From the NCBI RefSeq assembly GCF_965229915.1, contig NZ_CBDDJZ010000001.1, positions 3,472,001 through 3,536,000 of the forward strand: DNA of 64,000 nucleotides, in the 5' to 3' direction. Shown here piece by piece: positions 7,669 to 15,874 of this stretch; positions within the stretch are counted from its first letter, which is position 1; each line of letters starts with the position of its first letter. The notes under the pieces are model-generated. The model ran no database searches. It was not told the DNA's origin and was given only the letters and a program-made list of their open reading frames with translations. This DNA is from Marinoscillum sp965229915 (GTDB lineage: Bacteria; Bacteroidota; Bacteroidia; Cytophagales; Cyclobacteriaceae). Both the position numbers and the translations under genes were made by a program.

Positions 7669-8451
7669 ATGATCTACCGCAGAAGGGAACCATCCAGAAA
7701 ACTCGCCAGTCTCATTGAATGCTTCTGGGTAGTTGATAGTGAAGGCGACGCTAGTGTTTTTCCACAAAAGATCATTCCAGATGGATTTCCTGAGTTGATT
7801 TTTCATTATGGTGATCCTTATAAAATCAACATTGCAGGAAATTGGGAGATGCAGTCAAGGAATCTGTTGGCTGGACAATTGACCAAGTATTTTTACCTGG
7901 AAAATACGGGTGTTTCAGGGATGATAGGAGTGAAAATGAAGCCTTGTGCTCTTTATAACCTATTCGGTCTGAATATGTCCGAGTTAGTAGACAAGGTATT
8001 GTCTGTGGAGGAAGCTCTTCCACAACTAGAAGTCCCGGAGGCTAGCTTGGATGGGTTCGACTCATTTTGTCATAAAATGGAGGAAATCGTCCTGGATGTC
8101 AATACCATGCAATCCAAGGCTGAAAGGGCTGCTGAGCTCATTGTGGATAAACACGGCCTACTAGACCTGTCGACAATTACCGACCACTTGGATATTGGGG
8201 CAAGGCAATTGGAGAGGCTTTTTAAAACTCAAATTGGTCTGAGCCCAAAATTTTATTCAAGAGTAGTTAGGCTGAGCTATATATTCCAGCAAGTGCAGGA
8301 GGGTGATTACAGTTGGGCTCGTTTGGCATATCTGGCAGGGTTTACAGATCAGAGCCATTTCATTAAGAATTTCAAGGAGTTTACAGGTGAAGATCCTTCG
8401 AAGTATCGTTTTGATCATCCAGACATGGCAAATTTCTTTCTCAAAAAGTGA
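7669..8451 (+). CDS. AraC-family transcriptional regulator
   Basis: 260 residues. The N-terminal half (about 1-130) is the conserved effector/dimerisation region of the DUF6597 type (MIYRRREPSRKLASLIECFW, FPQKIIPDGFPELIFHYGD). The C-terminal half is a tandem helix-turn-helix AraC domain (about 155-255: LDIGARQLERLFKTQIGLSPKFYSRVVR shape, then WARLAYLAGFTDQSHFIKNF and PSKYR). It lies 65 bp from the divergent esterase gene and 57 bp upstream of the DUF6265-type gene at 8509, either of which it may control. The ligand is unknown. Confidence 0.9.
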   Translation: MIYRRREPSRKLASLIECFWVVDSEGDASVFPQKIIPDGFPELIFHYGDPYKINIAGNWEMQSRNLLAGQLTKYFYLENTGVSGMIGVKMKPCALYNLFGLNMSELVDKVLSVEEALPQLEVPEASLDGFDSFCHKMEEIVLDVNTMQSKAERAAELIVDKHGLLDLSTITDHLDIGARQLERLFKTQIGLSPKFYSRVVRLSYIFQQVQEGDYSWARLAYLAGFTDQSHFIKNFKEFTGEDPSKYRFDHPDMANFFLKK

Positions 8452-8508
8452 TGTCGTTTTTTTACAAGATCAAGAGATGAGCCTACATTTTCTTTGATTC
8501 AAAAAAAG

Positions 8509-8958
8509 ATGAAATCATTAATGACTATTATGGGTTTGGTGTTGCTTCAGGTGTGCACCGCCCAATCAAACTATTCCATCAGCCAACTCTCCTGGATGGA
8601 AGGTAAATGGGAACGAACGGATATAAAGCCAGGTAAGCAAGGCTTTGAAATTTGGAGCATGACGAGTTCTGGTTTGAGTGGCTCGGGGATTACCATGACC
8701 GGCAGTGATACTTCTTTCGTTGAGAAACTGAAAGTGGCATTCATAGATGGAGAACTTCATTATGTAGCAGAGGTGCCTCAAAATCCGAAACCTACTCTTT
8801 TCAAGGTGACCGAATTGCGGAGTGGATACTTGAAATGTGAAAACCCAAATCACGATTTTCCTAAGGAGATTACTTACGAAAGGAATAACGATCAGCTCAA
8901 GGCAGTCATAGCCGGAAATGGACAATCCATGTCCTTTTTATTTAGGAAAATGCAATAA
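8509..8958 (+). CDS. Exported DUF6265-like protein
   Basis: 149 residues from ATG 8509, which begins a clean signal peptide (MKSLMTIMGLVLLQVCTAQ). A TTG 15 nt upstream would only add a charged extension, so I prefer the ATG. The mature part has the pattern of the DUF6265 family: ISQLSWMEGKWERTD at the start, then repeated beta strands with ENPNHDFPKEITYE. Such proteins look like small lipocalin-type barrels with no assigned function. It follows the AraC regulator on the same strand and may be cotranscribed with it. Confidence 0.82.
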   Translation: MKSLMTIMGLVLLQVCTAQSNYSISQLSWMEGKWERTDIKPGKQGFEIWSMTSSGLSGSGITMTGSDTSFVEKLKVAFIDGELHYVAEVPQNPKPTLFKVTELRSGYLKCENPNHDFPKEITYERNNDQLKAVIAGNGQSMSFLFRKMQ

Positions 8959-9007
8959 GAGTGTAATAGTTAGGTGAGTTTAGCTACTAACTTTCTAAAT
9001 TGAAATC

Positions 9008-9166
9008 ATGGATATACTCTTCGGCGTTATTTTGGAGGTGCTCTTTTTGGGCTGGTTCAAACGTGCACACAATCCATTTCACAAAGTATTTGTGGTGCTG
9101 GCATGCTTGTTATTTGCCGTTGTTCTGGCGGTTATTGCCTATGCCATGGTCGCAAGTTTTACATAA
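9008..9166 (+). CDS. Small membrane protein, 52 residues
   Basis: A short frame starts at ATG 9008 and ends at TAA 9164-9166. It encodes MDILFGVILEVLFLGWF, a short basic/His loop (KRAHNPFHK), and a second hydrophobic segment VFVVLACLLFAVVLAVIAY. Two transmembrane helices with a basic turn are the expected result. A terminator follows directly, which supports a real transcription unit. It is convergent with the flotillin gene. Function unknown. Confidence 0.6.
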   Translation: MDILFGVILEVLFLGWFKRAHNPFHKVFVVLACLLFAVVLAVIAYAMVASFT

Positions 9167-9167
9167 A

Positions 9168-9189
9168 AAAGGGGCTTAAAGCCCCCTTT
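9168..9189. terminator. Bidirectional terminator between small ORF and flotillin gene
   Basis: GGGGC-TTAAA-GCCCC with A tract before and T tract after; serves the plus-strand gene ending at 9166 and the minus-strand gene ending at 9191. Confidence 0.8.
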
Positions 9190-9190
9190 A

Positions 9191-10663
9191 TCATTTTTTA
9201 TTACCATCCGTTTTCGGTGGGTCAATTTTTTTTGGAGGCTTAGGTTTCGACTCTTTTTCTTCATTCTTGGCTTTTACCTCTTCGGCCATTTCCTGTATCT
9301 CTTCTGTTGATTTGCCTTTTAAGTAATCAGGCAGCTCCATCCCGGCCATGCCAAACATCTCCTGTAGTGGAGGTACTGATTTATATAGCCCGGATATAAA
9401 ATTAGCTGTAGACGACTTGTCGCCGGCACCGTTTCCACTGTCCCATACAGTCACCTTATCAATCTTGATATTCTTGATAGCTTCTGTTTGAAGTTTAACT
9501 AGCTCGTTGAGTTTATCAGCGACAATCAATAGCACCGCATCTCTAGAGTTGTTACCAGCGGCGTTCACGATTTGCTTGAACCCTTCCGCCTGTTTGGTCA
9601 GTACTTCATAGATACCTTTTGCCTCCGCCTCTTTCATAAAGAGAATTGCATCGGCCTCACCACGTGCTTTTCTTCTGATTCGCTCAGCCTCTGCTTCTGC
9701 GGCTATCTCCACTTTTTCCTTATCGATTTGAGCGGGGATCACAATATCAGCCGTTTGACTTGCTTTGTCTCTTCTTGCTCTGGCGTTTTCAGCTTCCTGC
9801 TCTGCTGCGTAGGCTTCTTCCAGTGCTTTCGCGGATTGCACTTTTTCAGCTGCAATGGCTATTTTCTGAGCTTCTGCTTCTTTTTCACGTCTTGCTGCAT
9901 CTGACTGAGCAATTTTGATCTTCGCTGTGTTTTCACCTTCTACGGCAAGTGCATCTGCAGATGCTACTTGTACCCGTTGGTCCTGATGGGCGTTTGCTTC
10001 ACCTACTGATCCATCTCTGTCTTTTTCTGCCACGCTTTTTCTCGCATCGTTGATTGCTTTGGCGGCAGCTTCCTTACCAAGTGCTTCGATGTAACCTGAC
10101 TCGTCTTTGATGTCGGTTACGTTCACGTTGATAAGCTTCAGACCGATTTTTTTCAATTCAGCCTCTACGTTTGAAGCCACGTTGGCCAGGAATTTATCCC
10201 GGTTGCTGTTGATCTCTTCAATGTCCATGGTAGCCACTACCAAACGAAGCTGACCGAAGATGATGTCTTTAGCCAGATCGTGAATGTTTTCTTGAGACAA
10301 GCCAAGTAAACGCTCAGCCGCATTGGTCATGATGCCTTCTTCGGTGGAAATACCCACTGTAAATCGTGAAGGCACATCCACACGGATATTTTGTCTGGAG
10401 AGTGCGTTAGTGAGCATTACCTCTATAGAGATTGGGGTCAGATCCAGAAATTCATAATCCTGAATGATTGGCCAAATGAATGCCGCTCCACCATGAATAC
10501 ATTTGGCTGAGCGGCCTAGATCGTCAGATCCTTTGCCTACCTTACCATAAACCACCAGGATGCGGTCCGATGGGCAACGCTTGTACCTGTTGAACAAGCC
10601 TATCAGCAGTACAAATACGAATATGACTACTGCGACAATGATGAATAAAAAAGTGCTTGACAT
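9191..10663 (-). CDS. Flotillin-family membrane scaffold protein
   Basis: 490 residues. One N-terminal membrane segment (about 5-24) is followed by an SPFH/band-7 domain (about 30-200: RILVVYGKVGKG, FLDLTPISIEVMLTNALSRQNI, DIIFGQLR). An Ala/Glu-rich coiled coil follows (about 205-350) with the AEAEAERIRRKARGEAD type of repeat that gives flotillins their name. The C-terminal tail is charged and ends in a Lys/Pro-rich stretch. Bacterial flotillins organise membrane microdomains and fluidity. The gene follows an NfeD-like gene on the same strand with no gap (starts at 10663, upstream stop at 10664), the classic pairing. Confidence 0.95.
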   Translation of the reverse strand: MSSTFLFIIVAVVIFVFVLLIGLFNRYKRCPSDRILVVYGKVGKGSDDLGRSAKCIHGGAAFIWPIIQDYEFLDLTPISIEVMLTNALSRQNIRVDVPSRFTVGISTEEGIMTNAAERLLGLSQENIHDLAKDIIFGQLRLVVATMDIEEINSNRDKFLANVASNVEAELKKIGLKLINVNVTDIKDESGYIEALGKEAAAKAINDARKSVAEKDRDGSVGEANAHQDQRVQVASADALAVEGENTAKIKIAQSDAARREKEAEAQKIAIAAEKVQSAKALEEAYAAEQEAENARARRDKASQTADIVIPAQIDKEKVEIAAEAEAERIRRKARGEADAILFMKEAEAKGIYEVLTKQAEGFKQIVNAAGNNSRDAVLLIVADKLNELVKLQTEAIKNIKIDKVTVWDSGNGAGDKSSTANFISGLYKSVPPLQEMFGMAGMELPDYLKGKSTEEIQEMAEEVKAKNEEKESKPKPPKKIDPPKTDGNKK

Positions 10664-11248
10664 TTACTTTGATTTAGTGACTATTAGTGTACCATTAGGC
10701 GTAATTTCTATGACCGTAACCACCGCTCCAGTCGGTAGGTCTTTCTTGTCGTCGGTGATCGCATCCAGTTCCCGCAGAGAACCTTGCACTTTGATGCTGA
10801 TCTTCCCAATATTATCTCTGGAGGCCCTTATGGGTAAATAGACTTCACCAATACCTCCGATCGCATTTTTCACAGACATATTGCCTGAGTCAGATAGTTT
10901 GCTGAAGTAGTAGAAGATAGCAGCCATTAGTACCATCATGCCCACGCCTGCAGAAAAAGACCAGATCATAGATTGGCTAACAGACATGCCAGAATCCAGG
11001 CAAGCGATACCCGTCCAGGAGAAGAGTGTGAAAAACCCAACGAAGTTTTTAATGGTGAAAAACTGGAAACCAGCGCCATCGTCGGTTTCTACATCAAAAT
11101 CTGCAGAGCCGTCGTGATCTAATTCACCTCCGATAAATGTCATCACTGTCTGGATCAGAAAGATCAGGGTAAATGGAATAGCCAATCCCCAGTAAACCTG
11201 TTTGATTGTAGAAAGTGAATCCCACCAGTCGGAAAAGTTAAAATCCAT
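10664..11248 (-). CDS. NfeD/YuaF-like membrane protein with C-terminal OB fold
   Basis: 194 residues. Hydrophobic segments lie at about 20-40, 75-95 and 98-115, with an acidic Asp/His-rich loop between the first two (GGELDHDGSADFDVETDD). The C-terminal 70 residues look like the NfeD OB-fold domain (GGIGEVYLPIRASRDNIGKISIKVQG ... VVTVIEITPNGTLIVTK in outline). NfeD proteins work with flotillins in membrane organisation. The gene abuts the flotillin gene, so the two almost certainly form one operon. Confidence 0.88.
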   Translation of the reverse strand: MDFNFSDWWDSLSTIKQVYWGLAIPFTLIFLIQTVMTFIGGELDHDGSADFDVETDDGAGFQFFTIKNFVGFFTLFSWTGIACLDSGMSVSQSMIWSFSAGVGMMVLMAAIFYYFSKLSDSGNMSVKNAIGGIGEVYLPIRASRDNIGKISIKVQGSLRELDAITDDKKDLPTGAVVTVIEITPNGTLIVTKSK

Positions 11249-11438
11249 AATTAGCGGTTTAGTTGTGACCTAAATTATGCATTTTTTGTAATTATTGGTT
11301 CAATCCGTTCTGGAAAGAAATTTTTATTTATCTGTCAAAACACATCTGTTGTAAAACTCATTTATTTAAAATAATCTTTCGTCAATTTTCAAAATACCTG
11401 GTGTTTCTCCTACCTTCGTAGCTTATTTTTTGGAAGGT

Positions 11439-12746
11439 ATGCGACAGAAATTACTGAGAGACGGAGCAAGTGAGCTATCATACGAGATCAGAGGAATAGT
11501 GAAAAAAGCGGAGCAGCTAGAGCAGCTTGGCTATGAGATTCTTTGGGAGAATATTGGGGACCCCATTCAAAAGAATCACAAGCTGCCCGAATGGATGAAA
11601 GACATTATAGCCGGGCTGCTGTATGAAGACAATACTTATGGCTATAGTCACTCAAAAGGCGTTTTATCTACCCGGCAGTTTCTGGCAGATCTCAATAATC
11701 AGCGCGGTGGAGCGCAGATTGGTGCTCAGGACATTACCTTTTTTAACGGTCTCGGGGATGCTATACAGAAGATCTATCAGTACTTGCTGCCTACTTCTCG
11801 CGTCATTGGACCATCACCTGCATACTCTACGCATTCCTCAGCGGAGGCAGCTCATGCTAATCACCATCCGATCACGTATAAACTGGATCCGGACAATTCC
11901 TGGTATCCGGACATGGATGATCTGTATTACAAGGTAAAATACAATCCGAGTATTGTGGGTATTTTGATCATCAATCCGGATAATCCTACGGGGATGGTCT
12001 ACCCCAAAGAGATCCTGCAGCGAATGGTAGATATTGCCAAGGAGTTTAACCTCTTCCTGATCTGCGATGAAATCTACATGAACATCATCTACAATGGTGC
12101 TACCACCTGTACACTGGCAGAAGTAGTTGGTGATGTGCCGGCTATTTCTTTGAAAGGGATTTCGAAAGAGTTTCCCTGGCCGGGAGCGCGATGTGGCTGG
12201 GCGGAGTATTACAATCGAACCAATGATACGGAGTTTGCCCGTCTCTGTGAAACCATCGATAATGCCAAGATGATTGAGGTAAGCTCCACCAAACTTCCAC
12301 AATTGTCGATTCCCAGAATCATGCAGGATGATCGTTATCCAGCCTTTATCGAGCAGGTAAAGGATAAGATAGGAAGCCGGAGCACTTACCTCAATGAGGT
12401 GTTCAGTGATGTACCCTATGTGAAGTTCAACCAAACAAACGGAGCTTTTTACAACACCATGATTTTCGAGCCAGGAGTGCTCAAGCCTAATCAAAAGCTA
12501 AAGATCGAGGACCCTAAAGTCCAGGAGCTGCTGGATAGCTGGCTGGGGAGTAGTAGCATGACCATGGACAAGCGATTTGTGTATTACTTGCTGGCGGCCA
12601 AGCAGGTGTGTATCGTTCCTATTTCATCTTTCGCCTCTGATTTACTTGGGTTCAGATTGACCTTGTTGGAGGAAAATGAGGAGTTGATTGCTAAGACTTT
12701 CGAACGAATTAAAGAGGGAGTGATTGAGTATTGTGAGTCGGTTTAA
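11439..12746 (+). CDS. Class I/II PLP-dependent aminotransferase
   Basis: 435 residues from ATG 11439; a TTG three codons upstream is the only alternative. Fold type I aminotransferase with the usual landmarks: YGYSHSKGVLSTRQFLADL near the N-terminus, NPDNPTGMVYP (Asn that contacts PLP), CDEIYMN, and the Schiff-base lysine at about residue 243 in KGISKEFPWPGARCGW. Substrate specificity cannot be read from the sequence, but the family includes alanine, aspartate and tyrosine aminotransferases. It is transcribed alone and converges with purU, the stop codons overlapping by four bases. Confidence 0.9.
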   Translation: MRQKLLRDGASELSYEIRGIVKKAEQLEQLGYEILWENIGDPIQKNHKLPEWMKDIIAGLLYEDNTYGYSHSKGVLSTRQFLADLNNQRGGAQIGAQDITFFNGLGDAIQKIYQYLLPTSRVIGPSPAYSTHSSAEAAHANHHPITYKLDPDNSWYPDMDDLYYKVKYNPSIVGILIINPDNPTGMVYPKEILQRMVDIAKEFNLFLICDEIYMNIIYNGATTCTLAEVVGDVPAISLKGISKEFPWPGARCGWAEYYNRTNDTEFARLCETIDNAKMIEVSSTKLPQLSIPRIMQDDRYPAFIEQVKDKIGSRSTYLNEVFSDVPYVKFNQTNGAFYNTMIFEPGVLKPNQKLKIEDPKVQELLDSWLGSSSMTMDKRFVYYLLAAKQVCIVPISSFASDLLGFRLTLLEENEELIAKTFERIKEGVIEYCESV

Positions 12747-13606
12747 TCAAAAATCACCGTCTTGTTATTGTGAACCAGGGCCTTACGCTGTAGGTGAATC
12801 CAAATGGCTCTGGATAATACAATCTTCTCCAGGTCTTTGCCTTTACGAATCAAATCCTCTACCGTGTCTTTATGGGTAATTTTGGTTACATCCTGCTCCA
12901 GGATAGGGCCTGCATCCAAATCAGCGGTCACATAGTGACTGGTCGCGCCAATGATTTTAACCCCTCGTTCATAGGCTCTATGGTAGGGCTTTGCTCCTGC
13001 AAATGCAGGCAGGAAACTGTGATGGATATTGATGATCTTGTTTGGGAAAGACTGGATAAACTCATCACTCAGTATCTGCATGTAACGAGCTAGAATCAGG
13101 AAATCAATGTCCAATTCGGTCAGCAAGGTCATCTGAGCCGCTTCGATCTCGGACTTATTTTCTTTATTGATTTCAAAATAGTAAAAGGGAATATCATATC
13201 GTTTGGCTACTTCCTCATGCATGCGATGATTTGAAATGATCGCTGGTATTTCTACTTGCCATTCACCCGAATAGTGCCGGGATAGGATGTCATAGAGACA
13301 ATGAGATGCTTTGGATACAAACACGGCCATTCGTGGTTTTTTATCTGTAAAGTGTAGCTGCCATTGCATCTCATACTCATTGGCGATCTGTTTGGCAAAC
13401 GAATCCCTTATTTGCTCCTTAGGAATGTCAAACCCATCCAGCTCCCATTGCACACGCATAAAGAAAATCCCTTCGGACTTTTCCACGTGTTCATCCAAAT
13501 CTATGATGTTGCCATTGTGTTCAAACAGGAAATGCGTAATGGTGCTGATCAGTCCTTTGCGGTCTGTACAGTGTATCAATAAGATGGCATGATTTTTTAA
13601 ACCCAT
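12743..13606 (-). CDS. purU: Formyltetrahydrofolate deformylase
   Basis: 287 residues from ATG 13606; a TTG three codons upstream is less likely. Hydrolyses 10-formyl-THF to formate and THF, balancing one-carbon units and supplying formate for PurT-type purine synthesis. The N-terminal ACT domain (about 7-85: LIHCTDRKGLISTITHFLFEHNGNI in outline) senses methionine/glycine in known enzymes. The formyltransferase-like domain follows with ILARYMQILS, the NIHHSFLPAFAGAKPYHRA catalytic segment and the Asp in TADLDAGPILEQDV. Length is normal. Confidence 0.95.
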   Translation of the reverse strand: MGLKNHAILLIHCTDRKGLISTITHFLFEHNGNIIDLDEHVEKSEGIFFMRVQWELDGFDIPKEQIRDSFAKQIANEYEMQWQLHFTDKKPRMAVFVSKASHCLYDILSRHYSGEWQVEIPAIISNHRMHEEVAKRYDIPFYYFEINKENKSEIEAAQMTLLTELDIDFLILARYMQILSDEFIQSFPNKIINIHHSFLPAFAGAKPYHRAYERGVKIIGATSHYVTADLDAGPILEQDVTKITHKDTVEDLIRKGKDLEKIVLSRAIWIHLQRKALVHNNKTVIFD

Positions 13607-13667
13607 AGTCTTCAAATTAATAAAAATGGGGTTGACTATTCTTGGGATGGTAAATCTATGATTCCTT

Positions 13668-14270
13668 TCAGGAAAAATCTGGTAGTTTCCAGTGGTATTT
13701 CACAGCCAACACCCGAAAAATAACAATGAAGCTTGCCGTCACGATTACATTGACCACTTGATCAATACCGAGAAAATCCATCATCACGTAAACCATGCCT
13801 CCGGCAATGCAGGTTAAAGCATAAATCTCTTGTCGAAAGATTAAGGGAATTTCATTGCAGACAATATCTCGAATTACTCCACCAAATACGGCAGATACCA
13901 TACCCATCATGATGGCAATGACCGGATGTACTCCAAGCGTTAGCGCCTTTTGCAATCCCAAAACGGTAAAAACGGCAATCCCGACCGTATCAAACATGAA
14001 AAAGGTGCGGCGTAGCTTGAGGACAGCTCGACTAAAAAACATGGAGATAACCACTCCCGAACCGATCATGATCAGGTAAATCAGGTCATTCATCCAGCCA
14101 ACGGGGGTACTGCCAAGTAAAACATCACGCACTGTACCACCACCAATAGCCGTAATGAACCCCACTGCAGCAATGCCGAAGATGTCCAGCTTCTTGTCAC
14201 GGCCGGCAAGCGCTCCACTAATGGCAAAGACCATAGTGCCGACAATATCGATGAAGTAGAGGATGTTCAC
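13668..14270 (-). CDS. Trimeric intracellular cation (TRIC)-like channel, YicG/UPF0126
   Basis: 200 residues with about seven transmembrane helices in two homologous halves. Each half has the signature glycine motif: FITAIGGGTVRDVLLG in the first and VSAVFGGVIRDIVC in the second, the KEV-like/GGG region that lines the pore of bacterial TRIC channels (K+ conductance in structurally studied homologues). It starts 17 bp after queG on the same strand and ends 61 bp before purU, so it is probably part of the selW-like/DUF6922/queG transcription unit. Physiological role here is unknown. Confidence 0.9.
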   Translation of the reverse strand: MNILYFIDIVGTMVFAISGALAGRDKKLDIFGIAAVGFITAIGGGTVRDVLLGSTPVGWMNDLIYLIMIGSGVVISMFFSRAVLKLRRTFFMFDTVGIAVFTVLGLQKALTLGVHPVIAIMMGMVSAVFGGVIRDIVCNEIPLIFRQEIYALTCIAGGMVYVMMDFLGIDQVVNVIVTASFIVIFRVLAVKYHWKLPDFS

Positions 14271-14287
14271 GCCACGAAGGTAGCAGT

Positions 14288-15214
14288 TCAGTCTTTCTTT
14301 TTGATAAATTCCAAATTCCTTTTCAGTCCGGAGTATTTGGTGCGCTTAACCGCTGACTTTTTAAAGACTTTTCGAAAGACTTCTTCAGTCATTTCTTCCC
14401 AGTCGCTTTTGGTAAACTCTTGCCATCCCTGAGGTTGGAAGAGTGGTTCCTGATGCGGTTTGGAGAAGCGGTTCCAGGGGCACACATCCTGGCAGATGTC
14501 ACAGCCAAATGCCCAGCCTTCCATCTTATTCTTAAACTCAGCAGGGATTTCTTCTTTTAATTCTATGGTGAGGTAGGAGATACACTTGCTTCCATCTACC
14601 ACATAGGGTTCTGGAATGGCATCAGTGGGGCATGCATCCTGACAAGCTGTGCAGGTGCCACAATAGTCTTTCATTGGTCCGTCAGCTTCCAGCTCCAGAT
14701 CGATGATCAGTTCAGCCAGGAAGAAAAAGCTGCCCATCTGTCGGTTGAGGAGCAGGGAGTTTTTCCCAACCCAGCCAAGGCCTGATTTTGCTGCCCAGGC
14801 GCGTTCATGAACAGGTGCCGAATCTACAAATACCCGACCCTCTACAGCGCCAATGGATTCTTCCAGACGATGCATGAACTCTTTGAGTTTGTCTTTGATG
14901 ACGAAGTGGTAATCCTGGCCATAGGCATACTTCGCAATTTTGGGTTTTTCTTCCGATTGACGGGTTTTTTGTGGGTAGTAATTATATATCAGTGACACCA
15001 CTGATTTAGCTCCCGGCACCAGCTTCCTGGGGTCCAGTCGCTTGTCAAAATGGTTTTCCAGGTAGCTCATTTTCCCTTGATAGCCTCTTTTGAGCCACTC
15101 TTCCAGTTTGGGGGCTTCTTCTGCCAGAAATTCGGCTTTGGAGATTCCACAAAAGGAGAAGCCCAATTCAGAGGCTATTTTCTTAACCAGTTGTGTTGAC
15201 TTAATCGTATTCAA
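14288..15214 (-). CDS. queG: Epoxyqueuosine reductase
   Basis: 308 residues. Last step of queuosine synthesis: reduces epoxyqueuosine to queuosine in the wobble position of GUN-anticodon tRNAs, using cobalamin and two [4Fe-4S] clusters. The N-terminal cobalamin domain includes CGISKAEFLAEEAPKLEEWL and SYLENHFDKRLDPRKLVPGAKSV-type sequence. The two cluster motifs are CGTCTACQDACPTDAI and CDICQDVCPWNRF. Length is typical for the short form without HEAT repeats. It starts six bases after the DUF6922-type gene. Confidence 0.96.
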   Translation of the reverse strand: MNTIKSTQLVKKIASELGFSFCGISKAEFLAEEAPKLEEWLKRGYQGKMSYLENHFDKRLDPRKLVPGAKSVVSLIYNYYPQKTRQSEEKPKIAKYAYGQDYHFVIKDKLKEFMHRLEESIGAVEGRVFVDSAPVHERAWAAKSGLGWVGKNSLLLNRQMGSFFFLAELIIDLELEADGPMKDYCGTCTACQDACPTDAIPEPYVVDGSKCISYLTIELKEEIPAEFKNKMEGWAFGCDICQDVCPWNRFSKPHQEPLFQPQGWQEFTKSDWEEMTEEVFRKVFKKSAVKRTKYSGLKRNLEFIKKKD

Positions 15215-15220
15215 AGGATT

Positions 15221-15514
15221 TTAATAACTCCCGTGTTTTGTAGTCGATTGATTCTTCTCGAAGCATTTGAATTCACTTTTGGGAATTTCAAAGTAGATAG
15301 AAAGGAAGTTAACAGTTTTTTTATCCAGAGTCTTACTTTTAATGGAAGCATCAATAATCTCTTCACTGGAATAAAGCCGATTCAGCAATTTCCAGTCCTC
15401 CAGCGTACCCATGCTAACCACACGCTGAATAACATGAGATCTATGTCGTCTAAAGTCTAGTGCATTTGGGTCTGTATCCCAAAATAGCCAATTTGAAAAT
15501 TCTTGATTACCCAC
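15221..15514 (-). CDS. DUF6922-type small protein
   Basis: 97 residues, no signal peptide or membrane segment. The pattern FWDTDPNALDFRRHRSHVIQRV followed by GTLEDWKLLNRLYS is the hallmark of a family found widely in Bacteroidota, often next to nucleotidyltransferase-like or antitoxin genes; its function is not known. Here it sits between a SelW-like gene (9 bp upstream) and queG (6 bp downstream) and is very likely cotranscribed with them. No toxin partner is visible. Confidence 0.75.
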   Translation of the reverse strand: MGNQEFSNWLFWDTDPNALDFRRHRSHVIQRVVSMGTLEDWKLLNRLYSSEEIIDASIKSKTLDKKTVNFLSIYFEIPKSEFKCFEKNQSTTKHGSY

Positions 15515-15523
15515 AGCGTAAAG

Positions 15524-15796
15524 TTATTTTTTATCTGAGTGTCCCAGACTCTTTTGCGGGGCTATTTTGTCTCGCACTAGTTGCTTGAGTTCTGTTATCT
15601 CTGGATGCCTTCCAGCATCTTTCCTTGAAAAAACGAGATGGCCATTCACATACACATTGAAGTTTCCGCCTGTGCCTTGCCTGAGTGTGACTTCATCCAG
15701 TTCTTCTGAAAAAGTAGTGAGCAGCTCCTGAGCCATCCAGGTTGCACGAAGCATCCATCTACAGAGTTTGCAATATTCTATGGTGACATTTGACAT
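15524..15796 (-). CDS. SelW/Rdx-family thioredoxin-like protein
   Basis: 90 residues. The CxxC motif is at Cys9-Cys12 (EYCKLCRW), after a first beta strand, with Cys in place of the selenocysteine used by SelW orthologues. The rest follows the SelT/W/H fold: a helix (MAQELLTTF), then GTGGNFNVYVNGHLVFSRK and a final helix ELKQLVRDKI. Members are thought to act in thiol redox reactions. First gene of a likely operon with DUF6922, queG and the TRIC-like channel. Confidence 0.88.
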   Translation of the reverse strand: MSNVTIEYCKLCRWMLRATWMAQELLTTFSEELDEVTLRQGTGGNFNVYVNGHLVFSRKDAGRHPEITELKQLVRDKIAPQKSLGHSDKK

Positions 15797-15874
15797 GGAC
15801 TAAAGTTACCAATGTATAGGCAACCCAATGGGTGCCTCTTTGATAATTCTTATCTTTTCGGAAATTTTCTATCT

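Noticed and set aside
11838..12494. Minus-strand 218-codon frame in the aminotransferase gene
   Set aside because: Antisense shadow without conserved features.
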